A DNA stretch of 64,000 nt from Rehmannia glutinosa (taxonomy: Eukaryota; Streptophyta; Magnoliopsida; Lamiales; Orobanchaceae), in NCBI GenBank assembly GCA_016081115.2, contig JABTTQ020001785.1, positions 310,001 to 374,000 on the forward strand. The letters are read 5' to 3'. Positions 10,623-21,910 of the stretch are shown one piece after another. Each line of letters opens with the position of its first letter. Positions within the stretch are counted from its first letter, which is position 1. The translations under genes and the position numbers were made by a program. Under the pieces are notes generated by a model, which made no database searches, was not told the origin of the DNA, and saw only the letters and a program-made list of their open reading frames with translations.

Positions 10623-12124
10623 TGTAGGTCCCAAGGGGGTGTGGTGTAAGGTTTAGAAGGGGGGTTGAATAAACCTTACCAAATTTTCACTTTTAGTCTT
10701 TTTAAGAATTTCAATAGAGTTGACTTAAATTAGTTGTGTCCTTGGGGGACAGCTAGGTTGGTTATCTTCAGCTAAGTTACCCACTTAATAGACTCGACTA
10801 AGCTATTGATAATATAACTTGGCTGCATCAGCTGACACTTAAATTTAGTTGATTTAGTTTTTAATGGCGGAAGACTTAATACCTTTTGATTGATTAAAGC
10901 TCGTTTTTAACACTTGTTTTATCAGTTGTTATTTATCAGTTGGATAGCAAATTAACTTAACAACAAATATGAAAAATACAAGCAAGAAAGTAAATGACAC
11001 AAGTAATTTTATAGTGGTTCGAGGGTGGGGTAATTTCTCTACTCCACTCTTCTCCAACTCCTGGAGGAATCCACTAGGTAACATATCAAGTTACAAAGTA
11101 GTTCTCAGTCTAGAGATAGCCTTGATCACACAGCTGGCTTCTCCTGCGACTCAGCTTCTTCACAAGACAGCTGTCTTGCTACTTCAGCTCCCTTCAAGTC
11201 CTTGGATTTGATCACACAGCCTTCTAACAAACTTGAATCTCCTGGTTCGATCTTGAACCTTTCTACAGCTCCTTCAACTTGGAGAGTAGACCACTTTTTC
11301 GTTCTTTAAATGTTTCCTCTTCAACTGATTGAAGTAATCTTACCTTCACAGTGTATGTTGGATCGAATTCCTTCAAGTTTTAGGCTTGAGGAATTTTCTG
11401 GATAAGCTTGAGAAAATTGCAGGTTATGCTTGCTTGATAATAGCTTGATTTGTTCGTGCTAGCAGTTCTCAGTAACCTTTTCTCAAATGCTTCGAGCCTT
11501 TTATCGTGCTCGTTTGAAAATTTGCCCATTGAAGAGATAAGCTATTTTCAAATGACACTTCTTGTTCGTTGGCTTGTCTTTTCTTGGTCGCAAAGACTTG
11601 TGATGTTGACCTTTCCTCGTATTAAATGGCTCTGACTTTACAGGGTCGACACATGCTTGATGTTTCCCATTGGCTTATTCCTTTTGCATGTTTCGGGCCA
11701 AACACTTTAAGACATAGCTTGACTTGGATATATTACTATATCGAGTAATATTCTTGACTTCCTTCCAACGGATCAATGTCAATTGTCTTAACTTGATCTT
11801 TGCGCTTTACCCTTTGACTTGAGTCCGCTCCAATCATGAGAATGACTCAATTGTCACTTCAATTGTTAGACTTGGCTCCTTTCATTGACTTGGTGACACT
11901 TCCTCATACTTCACACAGTTGTTCTTCAGTTGGCTCTCCTTCAGTCGAGTCATTGTCTTCCTTCTTGGCCATACTCAGCTGACACACAGCAGAGTCTTCA
12001 CTTTAGTCTGCTGTTGACATCTTGCATTCTTGACTTAGCTGACTTCACTCAGCTCTTTTAAATGGGGTGTCAACTTCCTAGTCTAAGTTTTACATGGTAT
12101 CATCAAAATCTAACAAATAAATTT
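10623..12124 (-). repeat. Family B copia LTR, minus orientation
   Basis: In plus reading it starts TGTAGGTCCCAAGG and runs about 1.5 kb to AACAAATAAATTT; the final CCTAACA is missing and another LTR copy starts at once. The TATA box seen in sister copies (TTTTATAG in plus reading) is TTTTATCG here (about 11500), so the promoter is probably damaged. It forms an inverted pair with 9431-10391. Confidence 0.88.
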
Positions 12125-12272
12125 TGTAGGTCCAAAGGGGGTGTGGTGTAAGGTTTAGAAGGGGGGTTGAATAAACCTTACCAAATTTTCGATTTTAGTC
12201 CTTTTAAATTGTTCAACAGAGTTGACTCAAATCAGCTGTGTCATTGGAGGACATCTAAGTTGGCTATTCAGC
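12125..12272 (-). repeat. Family B LTR fragment, tandem to the previous LTR
   Basis: It restarts with TGTAGGTCC and matches the first 148 bp of the LTR in plus reading. It then joins gag at a short repeat built from TCAGCTCT and TGATAATCAGCTC. The fragment at 34286-34412 has nearly the same content and also joins gag at that repeat. Confidence 0.82.
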
Positions 12273-13205
12273 TCTCTGATAATCAGCTCTTTGATGCTCA
12301 GCTCTCTTGGGCAGCGTTTCTTCCCTTACCTTGGAAGGTGTTGAATGTCTTCTGGAGATTTCACCATTGTTCCTCTTATAGTTCTTATTGAAGAACTTGT
12401 TGAATATTTTCACCATGAGGGCAATCTCCTCCTGGTCAATGGTATTCTTTGGCTCAGCTCTTTTCCCATCACTAGCCAACAATGCAGCTGTCTTGGGCAC
12501 AGTTGTTTCCTCCTGCTCTTTCCTTGTCAGTTGAAATTCATAAGCTTTAAGGTCTGAGAATAGCTCATGGTTAGATGTTCTTAAGAGGTCCATTGAATAT
12601 CTCAGGGTCATGACCTTCATTTCCCATTCAGCTGGGAGGGCTCTTAAAATCTTTATACACATCTTTTTATGTGTATATTCTTTCCCAAAAGCTGAAAGCT
12701 CATTTGTTATCTCAGTAAATATGGCATCCAGCTGATCCAGAGTTTCACCGCAAATATTTTAAAATTTTCAAATTTTTGAAAGAACTTGATTAATTTATTT
12801 TCCTTAATTTGTTTCGATCCTTCACAAATTAAGGTCGACTTATCCCAAATTTCTTTTGCGGATTTGCAAGATTTGACTTTATTGAACATGGCTTTGTCGA
12901 TGTCTTGTAGAGTATATCTTTGGCCACATTGTCCAGGTTATATCTCTTCATATCTTTATTTGTCCATTCAGTTCTTGGTTTTCAACCATGGTGGTCTTTC
13001 TTCTCGCAACTTCTCCTTGGTGCAGTGCGGCTCAACTTGATGTTGACTTTGTAAATTTCCAATGGCCCATCCTCTATCACTAGCCACATTTCATCATGTA
13101 AAGCGGATAGATGAGCCTGCATGCGAATTTTTCAGTCATCAAATTCTTCCATAGTAAACAGTGCGGAAGGCTCAATGAACCAACCGAGTTAGATTTGCTT
13201 CCATG
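12273..13205 (-). pseudogene. Family B copia Gag, N-terminal half, broken
   Basis: This minus-strand Gag has the UBN2-type core: an IleLeuArgAlaLeuProAlaGluTrpGluMetLysVal motif near 12610-12650, preceded by an AlaLysGluIleTrpAsp stretch (about 12840). At least one frameshift lies near 12700. It ends at 12273 in a repeat encoding ArgAlaAspTyrGln-like units. No zinc knuckle follows; the family's zinc knuckle is about 22 kb to the right (34186-34227). The upstream end stops at a Cassandra-like LTR. It is not functional. Confidence 0.8.
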
Positions 13206-13471
13206 TGTAACGGCCCGCCTTCCAACTCGACGACTGTCCCCACAAACCAACACGAGTCTTTCCAGCGCGCTTTGTCCTCACTCACGCGCACCTCGAGAGC
13301 GACTTCCCAGGGGTCACCCATCATGAAATTACTCCGGGCCAAGCACGCTTAACTTCGGAGTTTTTACATGATGAGCACCAAAAAAGAAGATGCATCTTGT
13401 TGGTATGAATGAACCGATCCCACACCCGAAAAAGAGGAGATTCTGAGACTGTGTAGGTATGGGACTATACA
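13206..13471 (-). mobile_element. Cassandra-like solo LTR carrying 5S rRNA sequence
   Basis: In minus reading the unit runs from TGTATAGTCCC to CCGTTACA, about 266 bp. It contains a 5S rRNA-like block at 13301-13365 with a polymerase III A-box (AGTTAAGCGTGCTTGG, complement of 13339-13354) and a C-box-like GATGGGTGACC (complement of 13312-13322). Cassandra TRIM elements are known for 5S promoter sequence in their LTRs. Only one LTR is present and I see no internal region, so it is a solo LTR. It is too divergent and too short to be a 5S rRNA gene. Confidence 0.8.
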
Positions 13472-13477
13472 GCTAAA

Positions 13478-15494
13478 TGTAACACCTTCTAGTAAATTTA
13501 ATTTTAATACGAAAATAAGTAATTATAATAGAAATACTTTAAAGATTTCTTAAAAATACGGAATAATAAAAACTTTACTTAGTTTAAAAGTTTGCAGCGG
13601 AAATATAAACTAATAATTTAAAACAATTATAAATCCAGAAACATCCATAATTAAATGAAAATGACATTCAACATCTCAATAGAAATTAAAATTCAAACTT
13701 CTTTTTTTTTTAGAAAACTTGAAAGACATGAAAATCATGAAAGTCGTGGTTTCGCGAGTCACTGCGCTGCGCCCGATTAACATTTTGCCCGAAAGCCCAT
13801 TTTCTTTAACATTGCATTAGCCGCAAGCGGCACATTGTCGAACGCCTAGGTCCTCGCGCCCATTTCCCACTCACTCAAAGACGGAGAACAATGTACACCC
13901 ATTTCTTTAAAAAAACATGATATTTAATTCTAAACCTAAAACTTGACTTTTAGTAATCTATGTATGCTCGTGAATTGCTATGGACATACATTAACATGAT
14001 GAATTAACTTAAGTGATGCAACTTCATTAAATACGAGAATAAATGTAAACACGTATTATAACAATGAAATCACATTAGCTGAAATAATTTGCGAACAAAA
14101 TCCCACATTTAACTAATTAAGGGTATGCGATTAATATTGTCTATCATACACAATTAAATCACCCCATGATATATATAGCCTATAATATATTATAAAATTT
14201 TAAAAAAATAGTTTCCATTTTTTTTTCTTAAAAAATTACTTACGGAACTATTAACCTCAATTGCCAAACTACTCATAAGATTTTGATTTACTAAAAACAT
14301 ATCATATGACAATAATTATAAAATATTAATATACTCCTACTTACGTATTATTCAAACAAAAACTTTAATTTATATAATAAATCAATGATTATGATAACTA
14401 ACCTTTACTTTCATTACTTACCCAAAACTATACTAGATTACATCTATATTATATATATATATATATATATATCAAATAATCCATAATTTTTCTACTTGAT
14501 AAAAGTAATATATATATATATATATATATATTAACAATATTAATAAGCTATTAGTTTGCTTATCCTTATGATTTGGTTGAACAGAGGTAATTTCATTTAT
14601 ACAAGAACACGTGTGAGAGTATTCCAAATAGTTAATTAATCCATTGTCTTGTCCAATATGTTTAACCATTAAAACAATTAACCTGGATGTATGAAATTCT
14701 AATAAGGTGTAATGTTTATATACTCACTATCTCATTAAACCAATTTATTTTTTTTTTTTATAAAAACGTTTGGACTACTATATAGATTTACATCATTTAA
14801 CCAACTAATAATTAAAAATAAGGTCTGTGTATTTCCTAAAACACGTATTAATTCACATTCACACATATATATACATATTAGGTGTCAGTCTTAGAATTAA
14901 ACATAAAAATCAATTTAAATCCTAATTCTACATGATAACTGAAGAGATTACTTGCTTGGTTTCTCGGATGACTTAGATCAACTAAGATAAAATTCACCCC
15001 GACTTCTACCCAGTAGAATCTATACATAAATTATTATATAACAGGATTAGTAAAACTTAACCAAATTCAATATGAAACTAAAGAAATATTTACAAAACCT
15101 TCAAACTTCTCGGATAATCTGTACTGCAAATTGGATTGTACTTCTTGTATTTTCCTTGTTTCCTCCTTCATTTCCTCTCTTTTTTTTTTCTTTCCTCTTG
15201 TTTTCTTTTCTTTCTTTCTTCTTCTCTTTCTTAGTTCTTCTCTTACCCGATCTCTCCTTCAAACTAATCCTCACCATCATCTTTTATTCTTTCTTTTTAT
15301 TAATCTATTTTTCCCACTATCTCCCACCTTCTATTTTCTTTTTCTTCTTTTTTCTCCACTTTCTCCACCTTTCTCTTCCATTATCCCCAACACCAACCAC
15401 TATCTTTATCTCCCATTTTCCCCAATAATATCCACTATCTCTATTTTTTTCTTTTAAATTTTTGTTTTCTTTTTGAAAAAAAATGGTTGTTACA
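13478..15494 (-). repeat. Tekay-type gypsy element, 3' LTR
   Basis: In plus reading it starts TGTAACACCTTC and ends GGTTGTTACA, giving TGTAACA/TGTTACA ends over about 2,017 bp. It is directly followed by a polypurine tract on the minus strand. Compared with the partner LTR at 20433, about 220 bp are missing near 13770. It contains TA-repeats (about 14449-14530) and a long pyrimidine tract (15170-15475). The length of about 2 kb suits Tekay/Del chromoviruses. Confidence 0.9.
15170..15475 (+). repeat. Polypyrimidine tract inside the gypsy LTR
   Basis: About 300 bp made almost only of T and C on the plus strand (purine-rich on the element's coding strand). The long open frames here are low-complexity artefacts, not genes. 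The tract lies at the U3 start of the minus-strand LTR. Confidence 0.85.
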
Positions 15495-15507
15495 TTCTCC
15501 CCTCTTT
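15495..15507 (-). other. Gypsy polypurine tract
   Basis: In minus reading AAAGAGGGGAGAA directly precedes the 3' LTR start. It is the expected plus-strand primer for reverse transcription. Confidence 0.85.
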
Positions 15508-15587
15508 ATAGAAAGTTTCGTCCTCGAAACTTGCAATAATATATAAATAATATTCCAATGTACGAAAATAAATCGTATATTGAGAGC

Positions 15588-18500
15588 TCATTGCTTACCA
15601 AATAGTTGGGGATATAGAACACGCATCTCATCTTCGTGTTCCCACGTAGCTTCTTCTATAGTGTGATTCCTCCATTGGACCTTGACTAATACAACTTTCT
15701 TTCTTCTAAGCTCCTTCTCAATCTTATCCACAATTCCAGCTGGTATTTCTTCATATGTCAGATTGTCACGAATATTGAGTGACTCGTAACTTAAAATTTG
15801 CGATTGATCTGGAATGTACTTCTTAAGCATCGAGACATGAAAGACATTGTGAACTCCGGATAGTGCTGGTGGTAAGGCAATTCGATATGCCAAACTACCT
15901 ATCCTCTCTAAAATTTCAAATGGTCCAATATAGCGAGGACTTAACTTCCCTTTCTTTCCAAACCTCATAACACCTTTCATTGGTGCCACTTTAATAAAAA
16001 TCATATCTCCAATAGAAAATTCTAATGGATTTTTTCTCTTATCAGCATAGCTCTTTTGACGGCTTTGAGCAGTTTTCATTCTTTGTCGGATTTTCTCAAC
16101 TACTTCTGCAGTCTGTTGGACCAACTCAGGTCCTATTAGTTTTCTCTCACTGACTTCATCCCAATGCACTGGTGATCGACACTTTCTTCCGTACAAGGCC
16201 TCATAAGGAGCCATCCCAATAGAAATCTGGTAGCTATTGTTGTACGAAAATTCCACTAGCGGTAAAAATGTATCCCAAGTACCACTAAAATCTATCACAC
16301 ATGCTCGAAGCATATCCTCAAGTGTCTGAATTGTTCTCTCCGATTGTCCATCAGTTTGTGGATGAAAAGCTGTACTGAAACTCAACTGAGTGCCCATAGC
16401 TCGGTATAGGCTTTTCCAGAAAGCGGAGGTAAACTTAGGGTCCCTATCCGACACAATAGACAATGGTACTCCATGCAACCGAACTATCTCAGTTATATAT
16501 ATTTCTGCATATTTCTCCATGTTGTACGTTCTTTTTACTGGTAGAAAATGCGCGGACTTGGTGAGACGATCAACTATAACCCAGATGGAGTCGAATCCCA
16601 TTTTCGTCTTTGGTAGTCCCATAACAAAATCCAAACCAATACGTTCCCACTTCCACTCAGGAATCATCAATGGTTGCAAAAGACCAGAAGGTCTTTGATG
16701 TTCAGCCTTGACTTGTTGACAGGTAAGACACCTCTGAACATATGATACCACGTCCCTTTTCATGCCAACCCATGAAAAATGTTTATTGAGGTCATGTTTC
16801 ATCTTTGTACTTCCCGGGTGAATGGAGTAAGGAGAGTTGTGAGCTTCTTTCATAATCTCTAGCTTCAAATCCTCATTGTTGGGGACTACGAGTCTATTAC
16901 CCAAACGTAAAGTTCCATCTATTGATATCACATAATCATGTCGCTTTTCTTCAATGACCTCAGAACGAATCTTGTTTAACTTTGGGTCATCTAGTTGTGC
17001 AGTTTTTATCCTTTCCAGAATTGACGGTTGTAAAGTCAAGGTAGCCAAATAACTCATCTTTTCTCGGGGAATAATTTCCAACTCAAGGTTTTGTATGTCC
17101 TTTAACAGTGGCTTCTGAACCACATGCAAAGTAGAAATAGATCCTTGACCTTTACGACTCAAAGCATCTGCTACCACATTGGCCTTACCCGGATGGTAAT
17201 TGATAACGCAATCGTAGTCCTTCACTAGTTCGAGCCATCTGCGTTGTCTCATGTTAAGTTCTTTCTGAGTGAAGAAATATTTTAGACTTTTATGATCGGT
17301 GTAAATTTCACACCTAGCCCCGTATAAGTAGTGTCGCCATATTTTTAATGCAAAAACCACAGCTGCTAATTCCAGATCGTGAGTTGGATAATTTTTCTCA
17401 TAATCCTTCAATTGTCTAGAAGCGTATGCAATTACTTTCCCATGTTGCATAAGAACACAACCTAAACCATTCAACGATGCATCACTGTAGATAATGAAAC
17501 CATCAATCCCATTTGGCAGTGTAAGAACTGGAGCCCTCGTCAATCTTTCTTTCAACTCCGTGAATCTCTTTTCACACTTGTCATCCCATTGAAACTTAAT
17601 GTTATTCCTTGTTAGTTGAGTTAGTGGAGCAGAGATCTTAGAGAAACCCTCAACGAATCTTCTGTAGTAGCCAGCTAGTCTAAGGAAACTGTGGATCTCT
17701 CCTGCGTTATTTGGTGTAGGCCAATTTTTCACCACCTCAACCTTGCTAGGATCTACAGAAATCCCCTCTCGAGAAACAATATGTCCCAAGAAAGGAACAC
17801 TGTCTAACCAGAACTCGCATTTACTGAATTTTGCAAATAACTTTTTCTCTCGGAGTCTCTGCAATACTAGTCTTAAATGTTGTTCGTGTTTTTTCTTCGA
17901 CCGAGAATAAATAAGAATATCATCAATAAAGACTATGACGAATTGATCAAGATAATCAGAAAAGACTCGATTCATTAAGTCCATGAATGCGGCTGGGGCA
18001 TTAGTCAAACCAAAAGGCATGACAAGAAATTCATAGTGACCATAGCGAGAATGAAATGCGGTTTTTGGGATGTCTTCTTCTCAAATGCGCAATTGATGAT
18101 AGCCTGATCTCAAATCGATCTTAGAAAAATACCCAACACCCTGAAGTTGGTCAAATAATTCCTCAATTCTTGGAAGAGGGTATTTGTTCTTGATGGTCAC
18201 CTTATTAAGTTCACGATAATCAATACACAATCTCATCGTCCCATCCTTCTTTTTGACAAATAAGACTGGTGCACCCCAAGGTGAGAAGCTCGGTCTAATC
18301 AATCCTTTATCGAGCAAATCTTGTAGTTGTTCCTTAAGTTCTTTCAGTTCACCAGGAGCCATTCGATATGGTGCCTTAGATATTGGAGTCGTTCCAGGCA
18401 CTAACTCTATGACAAATTCTACCTCTCTTTCTGGTGGAACGTCATGAAGATCCTCAGGAAATAAATCAGGATATTCACAGACAATAGAAATTTGATCAAT

Positions 18501-18973
18501 AGAGGAACAATCCTTTGAAACTTTAATTATTGAGGCTAGATAGGCTTCACAACCTTTGTTCAGGAGTTTACGAGCCTTCATAGCTAAGATGATAGGGTTA
18601 ACAGGTTTTAATGAGACTCCCTGAAAGAATAATAAGGAGTCCTGAAGAGAATGAAAGACTACCCTTCGAGCTCGGCAATCGATGGTAGCGTGATATTTGG
18701 ACAACCAATTCATTCCTAGAATGACATCGAAGTCATGAATATTCAACCCAATAAGATCAGCAGATAACTCTTTCCCATCAATAGAAATCGGGCAATTAGT
18801 GTAAACTAAGGCTGAGTTCATGATATCCCCCGATGGAGTTGATATGCTGAAAAGAGTGTCCAATGAAGTAGCATAATCGGACAGATTCATAGAAAATTTG
18901 GAGTTCACGAAAGAATGCGAAGCACCAGAATCAATTAACACATAAGCAGGTATACCACAAACATTCATAGGTC
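15588..18973 (-). pseudogene. Ty3/gypsy Pol (PR-RT-RH-IN-chromodomain), one nonsense codon
   Basis: This is the enzyme polyprotein of a chromovirus, minus strand. In order: aspartic protease with LeuIleAspSerGlyAlaSer near 18920; RT with LysLysAspGly...CysIleAspTyrArg (about 18220), the MetProPheGlyLeuThrAsnAlaPro block (18020) and the active site PheIleAspAspIle (about 17930); RNase H with TyrSerAspAlaSer (about 17490); integrase with a His-His-Cys-Cys zinc finger (about 16700-16840) and a D,D,E core including SerAspArgAspPro (16440) and AspGlyGlnSerGluArg (16350); and a C-terminal chromodomain-like segment with TrpArgAsnHis...GluGluAlaThrTrpGlu (15620-15680). One in-frame TGA at 18081-18083 splits RT; the frame is the same on both sides. 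The rest is open over about 3.3 kb, so decay is recent. The domain order and 2-kb LTRs point to the Tekay/Del lineage. Confidence 0.93.
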
Positions 18974-19056
18974 CTACAAAATAATTACATACTCAAAATG
19001 TGCATGAACATAATGATATGAAATTCGAAAGAAAAATGCAAGAATTAATTTGTTAC
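18974..19056 (-). other. Candidate 83-nt intron between Gag and Pol
   Basis: On the minus strand the sequence runs GCTG|GTAACA...TTTTGTAG|GACC. Removing 18974-19056 joins Ala-Gly-Pro-Met in frame and links the zinc-knuckle ORF to the protease ORF. Left in, the Gag frame ends at TAG 18976-18974, which is the 3' splice site itself. The insert is AT-rich and not a multiple of three. Splicing is inferred, not shown. Confidence 0.65.
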
Positions 19057-20049
19057 CAGCCACCACGTCTGTTGCCTCCTCGGCTTCTGCTTGTGTCATT
19101 GTGAACACTCTAGCCTGAGTGGGCTTCTTCCTCTCTAGGCAGTTTAAAGCTTTGTGTTCAGGCTTCTTACAATTAAAACAAACTCCTGTACCAAACAAAC
19201 ATTCTCCCCGATGTACATTGCCGCATTTAGTGCAAACAGTTGTCAGTTGTTTGTTATGTGAGGCACCCTATGGAACTTGTACTTGCTTTCTTTTCTGACC
19301 ATTATTATTCCAAACATTTGGGTTCTCTCTTTTGAACTTTTGTCCTCCTTGTTGGATTCGCATCTCTTCTTGGTTCACAGATTGAGCCCTTTCCACCAAC
19401 ATAGCTTTGTTGATAACTTCGCGATAAGTAGTAAGCTCAAAAGGAGTCACTGCAAGCTTGATTTGGGATCGGAGTCCCTCTTCAAATCGTCTGGCTCTTC
19501 GTTCCTCAGTAGAAGCCAAGTCGGGAGCAAATTTGGACAATTTGGCAAATTCCGCTTCATATTCGGCGACCGTACGGTTCCTCTGTACCAACTGAATAAA
19601 TTATCTTTCCTTCTGTTGGCGAACACTCCTCGGAAAGTACTTATCATAAAACACTTCTGTGAACTTCTCCAAGTAAAGGGGTTAGTGTCGCCCTTTATCT
19701 GACGTTGCACCATTCTCCACCAATCATATGCATCACCTCTCAGCACAAACGTTGCAGAGTTAACACGTTCTTCATCAGTACAGTCAATTACAGAAAAGAT
19801 TTTTCGTATCTCAGTAAGCCATCCCTCAGCTTCGATAGGATCAGTGGTACCCACAAAAGATGGGGGCGATAACCTAAGAAAGTCCGATAACCGGTTTCTT
19901 TCGGGGACGTCAGTGCGTCTAGTCTGATTAGTATCACCAAAAGTAGTCAAAGCTTGCAACAGAGCCTCGACAGTCAGGGGAGTCCCTTGAGCATTGTTGG
20001 TGTTAGAACCGTTGTCGTCTAGGTGAGTCGAGCGAGTGTTGCGATTCAT
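19057..20049 (-). pseudogene. Ty3/gypsy Gag with zinc knuckle, broken
   Basis: The minus-strand Gag starts at Met 20049. It contains the retrotransposon Gag core (GluGlyTrpLeu at about 19820, then AspTrpTrpArgMetVal near 19720, and a ValAlaGluTyrGluAlaGluPhe segment at about 19560). The nucleocapsid region has a CCHC knuckle, CFNCKKPEHKALNC (about 19139-19180), preceded by a CysThrLysCysGly motif. A one-base deletion near 19680, a TAA near 19603 and a TAG near 19270 break the frame. The last 47 codons lead into the candidate intron. Confidence 0.88.
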
Positions 20050-20414
20050 TTTATATTAACTGAAATAAGTTTATTAAGTTCATTAAATTCTCACAATCAT
20101 ATATTCCATTCCAATATTATTATAACAATCACGTTGGAATTTGAAGTAAAATAATGTGAATAATCTTAGTTTTTTTTTCCAGATAAAATATCAAGTACAT
20201 CTATCTTCTATTCAATTCAAACAACAATCAATTTTATATAGGCATATATTTCATAGAAACCAAATATATCAATTAATAATGACAGTAAATGTAATCCTTA
20301 CCGAATTGCGGAGGGAGATACTCGAAGCGCGACTTAGAACCCATGACTTTTTAACTTAAAATTTTTTTCTAAAGAAAAACTTTTGAAGTCTACAGAACCG
20401 ATTTTAAAAACCTC
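20050..20414 (-). other. Gypsy 5' leader
   Basis: Untranslated stretch between the primer site and the Gag start on the minus strand. It is AT-rich and I recognise no motif in it. Confidence 0.7.
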
Positions 20415-20427
20415 GGCTCTGATACCA
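20415..20427 (-). other. Gypsy primer-binding site
   Basis: In minus reading TGGTATCAGAGCC, five bases from the LTR end at 20433. It is complementary to initiator Met tRNA. Confidence 0.9.
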
Positions 20428-20432
20428 CTAAA

Positions 20433-21910
20433 TGTAACACCTTCTAGTAAATTGAATTTTAATACGAAAATAAGTAATTATAATAGAAATACTTTAAAGA
20501 TTTCTTAAAAATACGGAATAATAAAAACTTTACTTAGTTTCAAAGTTTGCAGCGGAAATAAAAACTAATAATTTAAAACAATTATAAATCCAGAAACATC
20601 CATAATTAAATGAAAATGACATTCAACATCTCAATAGAAATTAAAATTCAAACTTCTTTTTTTTTTAGAAAACTTGAAAGACATGAAAATCATGAAAGTC
20701 GTGGGTTCGCGAGTCACTGCGCTGTGCCATCTCCTTCCTCATCAGGGTTCTCATCTGAAAATATTAAACATTCGTGGGATGAGCTTTAAAAAAGCTCAAC
20801 AAGTAATCTCATGCATGAATGCATGCCTAATGCAATATTATAACATTTACTTCAAAACTTGTCATTTTCTTTACTTAAAACTTTCTTTAAGATGCGAGCT
20901 CACTTGGTGTTACATTGTTCTATTCAGGGTCGCAGTGGGCCTTATTATTTGGAACCTGATTAATATTTTGCCCGAAAGCCCATTTTCTTTAACATTAACA
21001 TTAGCCTCAAGCGGCACATTGTCGGAACGCCGATCCCCCGCGCCCATTTCCCACTCACTCCAGCATCACAGAACAATGTACACCCATTTCTTTAAAAAAA
21101 CATGATATTATTAATTCTAAACCTAAAACTTGACTTTTAGTAATCTATGTATGCTCGTGAATTGCTATGGACATACATTAACATGATGAATTAACTTAAG
21201 TGATGCAACTTCATTAAATACGAGAATAAATGTAAACACGTATTATAACAATGAAATCACATTATACACAATTAAATCACCCCATGATATATATAGCCTA
21301 TAATATATTATAAAATTTTAAAAAAAATAGTTCCCATTTTTTTTCTAAAACAATTACTTACGGAACTATTAACCTCAATTGCCTAACCACTCATAAGATT
21401 TTGATTTACTAAAAACATATCATATGACAATAATTATAAAATATTAATATACTCCGACTTACGTATTATTCAAACAAAAACTTTAATTTATATAATAAAT
21501 CAATGATTATGATAACTAACCTTTACTTTCATTACTTACCCAAAACTATACTAGATTACATCTATATTATTATTATTATATATATATATCAAATAATCCA
21601 TAATTTTTCTACTTGATAAAAGTAATATATATATATATATTAATAATATTAATAAGCTATTAGTTTGCTTATCCTTATGATTTGGTTGAACAGAGGTAAT
21701 TTCATTTATACAAGAACACGTGTGAGAGTATTCCAAATAGTTAATTAATCCATTGTCTTGTCCAATATGTTTAACCATTAAAACAATTAACCTGGATGTA
21801 TGAAATTCTAACAATAAACCTGGATGTATGAAATTCTAACAATTAACCATTAAAACAATTAACCTGGATGTATGAAATTCTAACAATTAACCATTAAAAC
21901 AATTAACCTG
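20433..21910 (-). repeat. Tekay-type gypsy 5' LTR, truncated
   Basis: It starts TGTAACACCTTC in plus reading and tracks the 3' LTR at 13478 with few substitutions, plus about 220 bp (near 20730-20950) that the other LTR has lost. At about 21790-21910 it dissolves into short repeats and joins a family B copia LTR, so the outer part is missing. Confidence 0.9.
21787..21910. repeat. Short templated repeats at the gypsy/copia junction
   Basis: The words AACCTGGATGTATGAAATTC and AATTAACCATTAAAAC are repeated three and two to three times in scrambled tandem at the break, and the last AACCTG meets CCTGGC of the copia LTR. This is the look of error-prone end joining with repeated local copying. Confidence 0.75.

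Noticed and set aside
13301..13365. 5S rRNA gene
   Set aside because: Only part of 5S is present, with changes, and it lies inside a TG...CA-type LTR as in Cassandra elements.
15072..15457. Long plus-strand ORFs rich in Phe/Ser/Leu
   Set aside because: Low-complexity pyrimidine tract inside a gypsy LTR; no gene signals.
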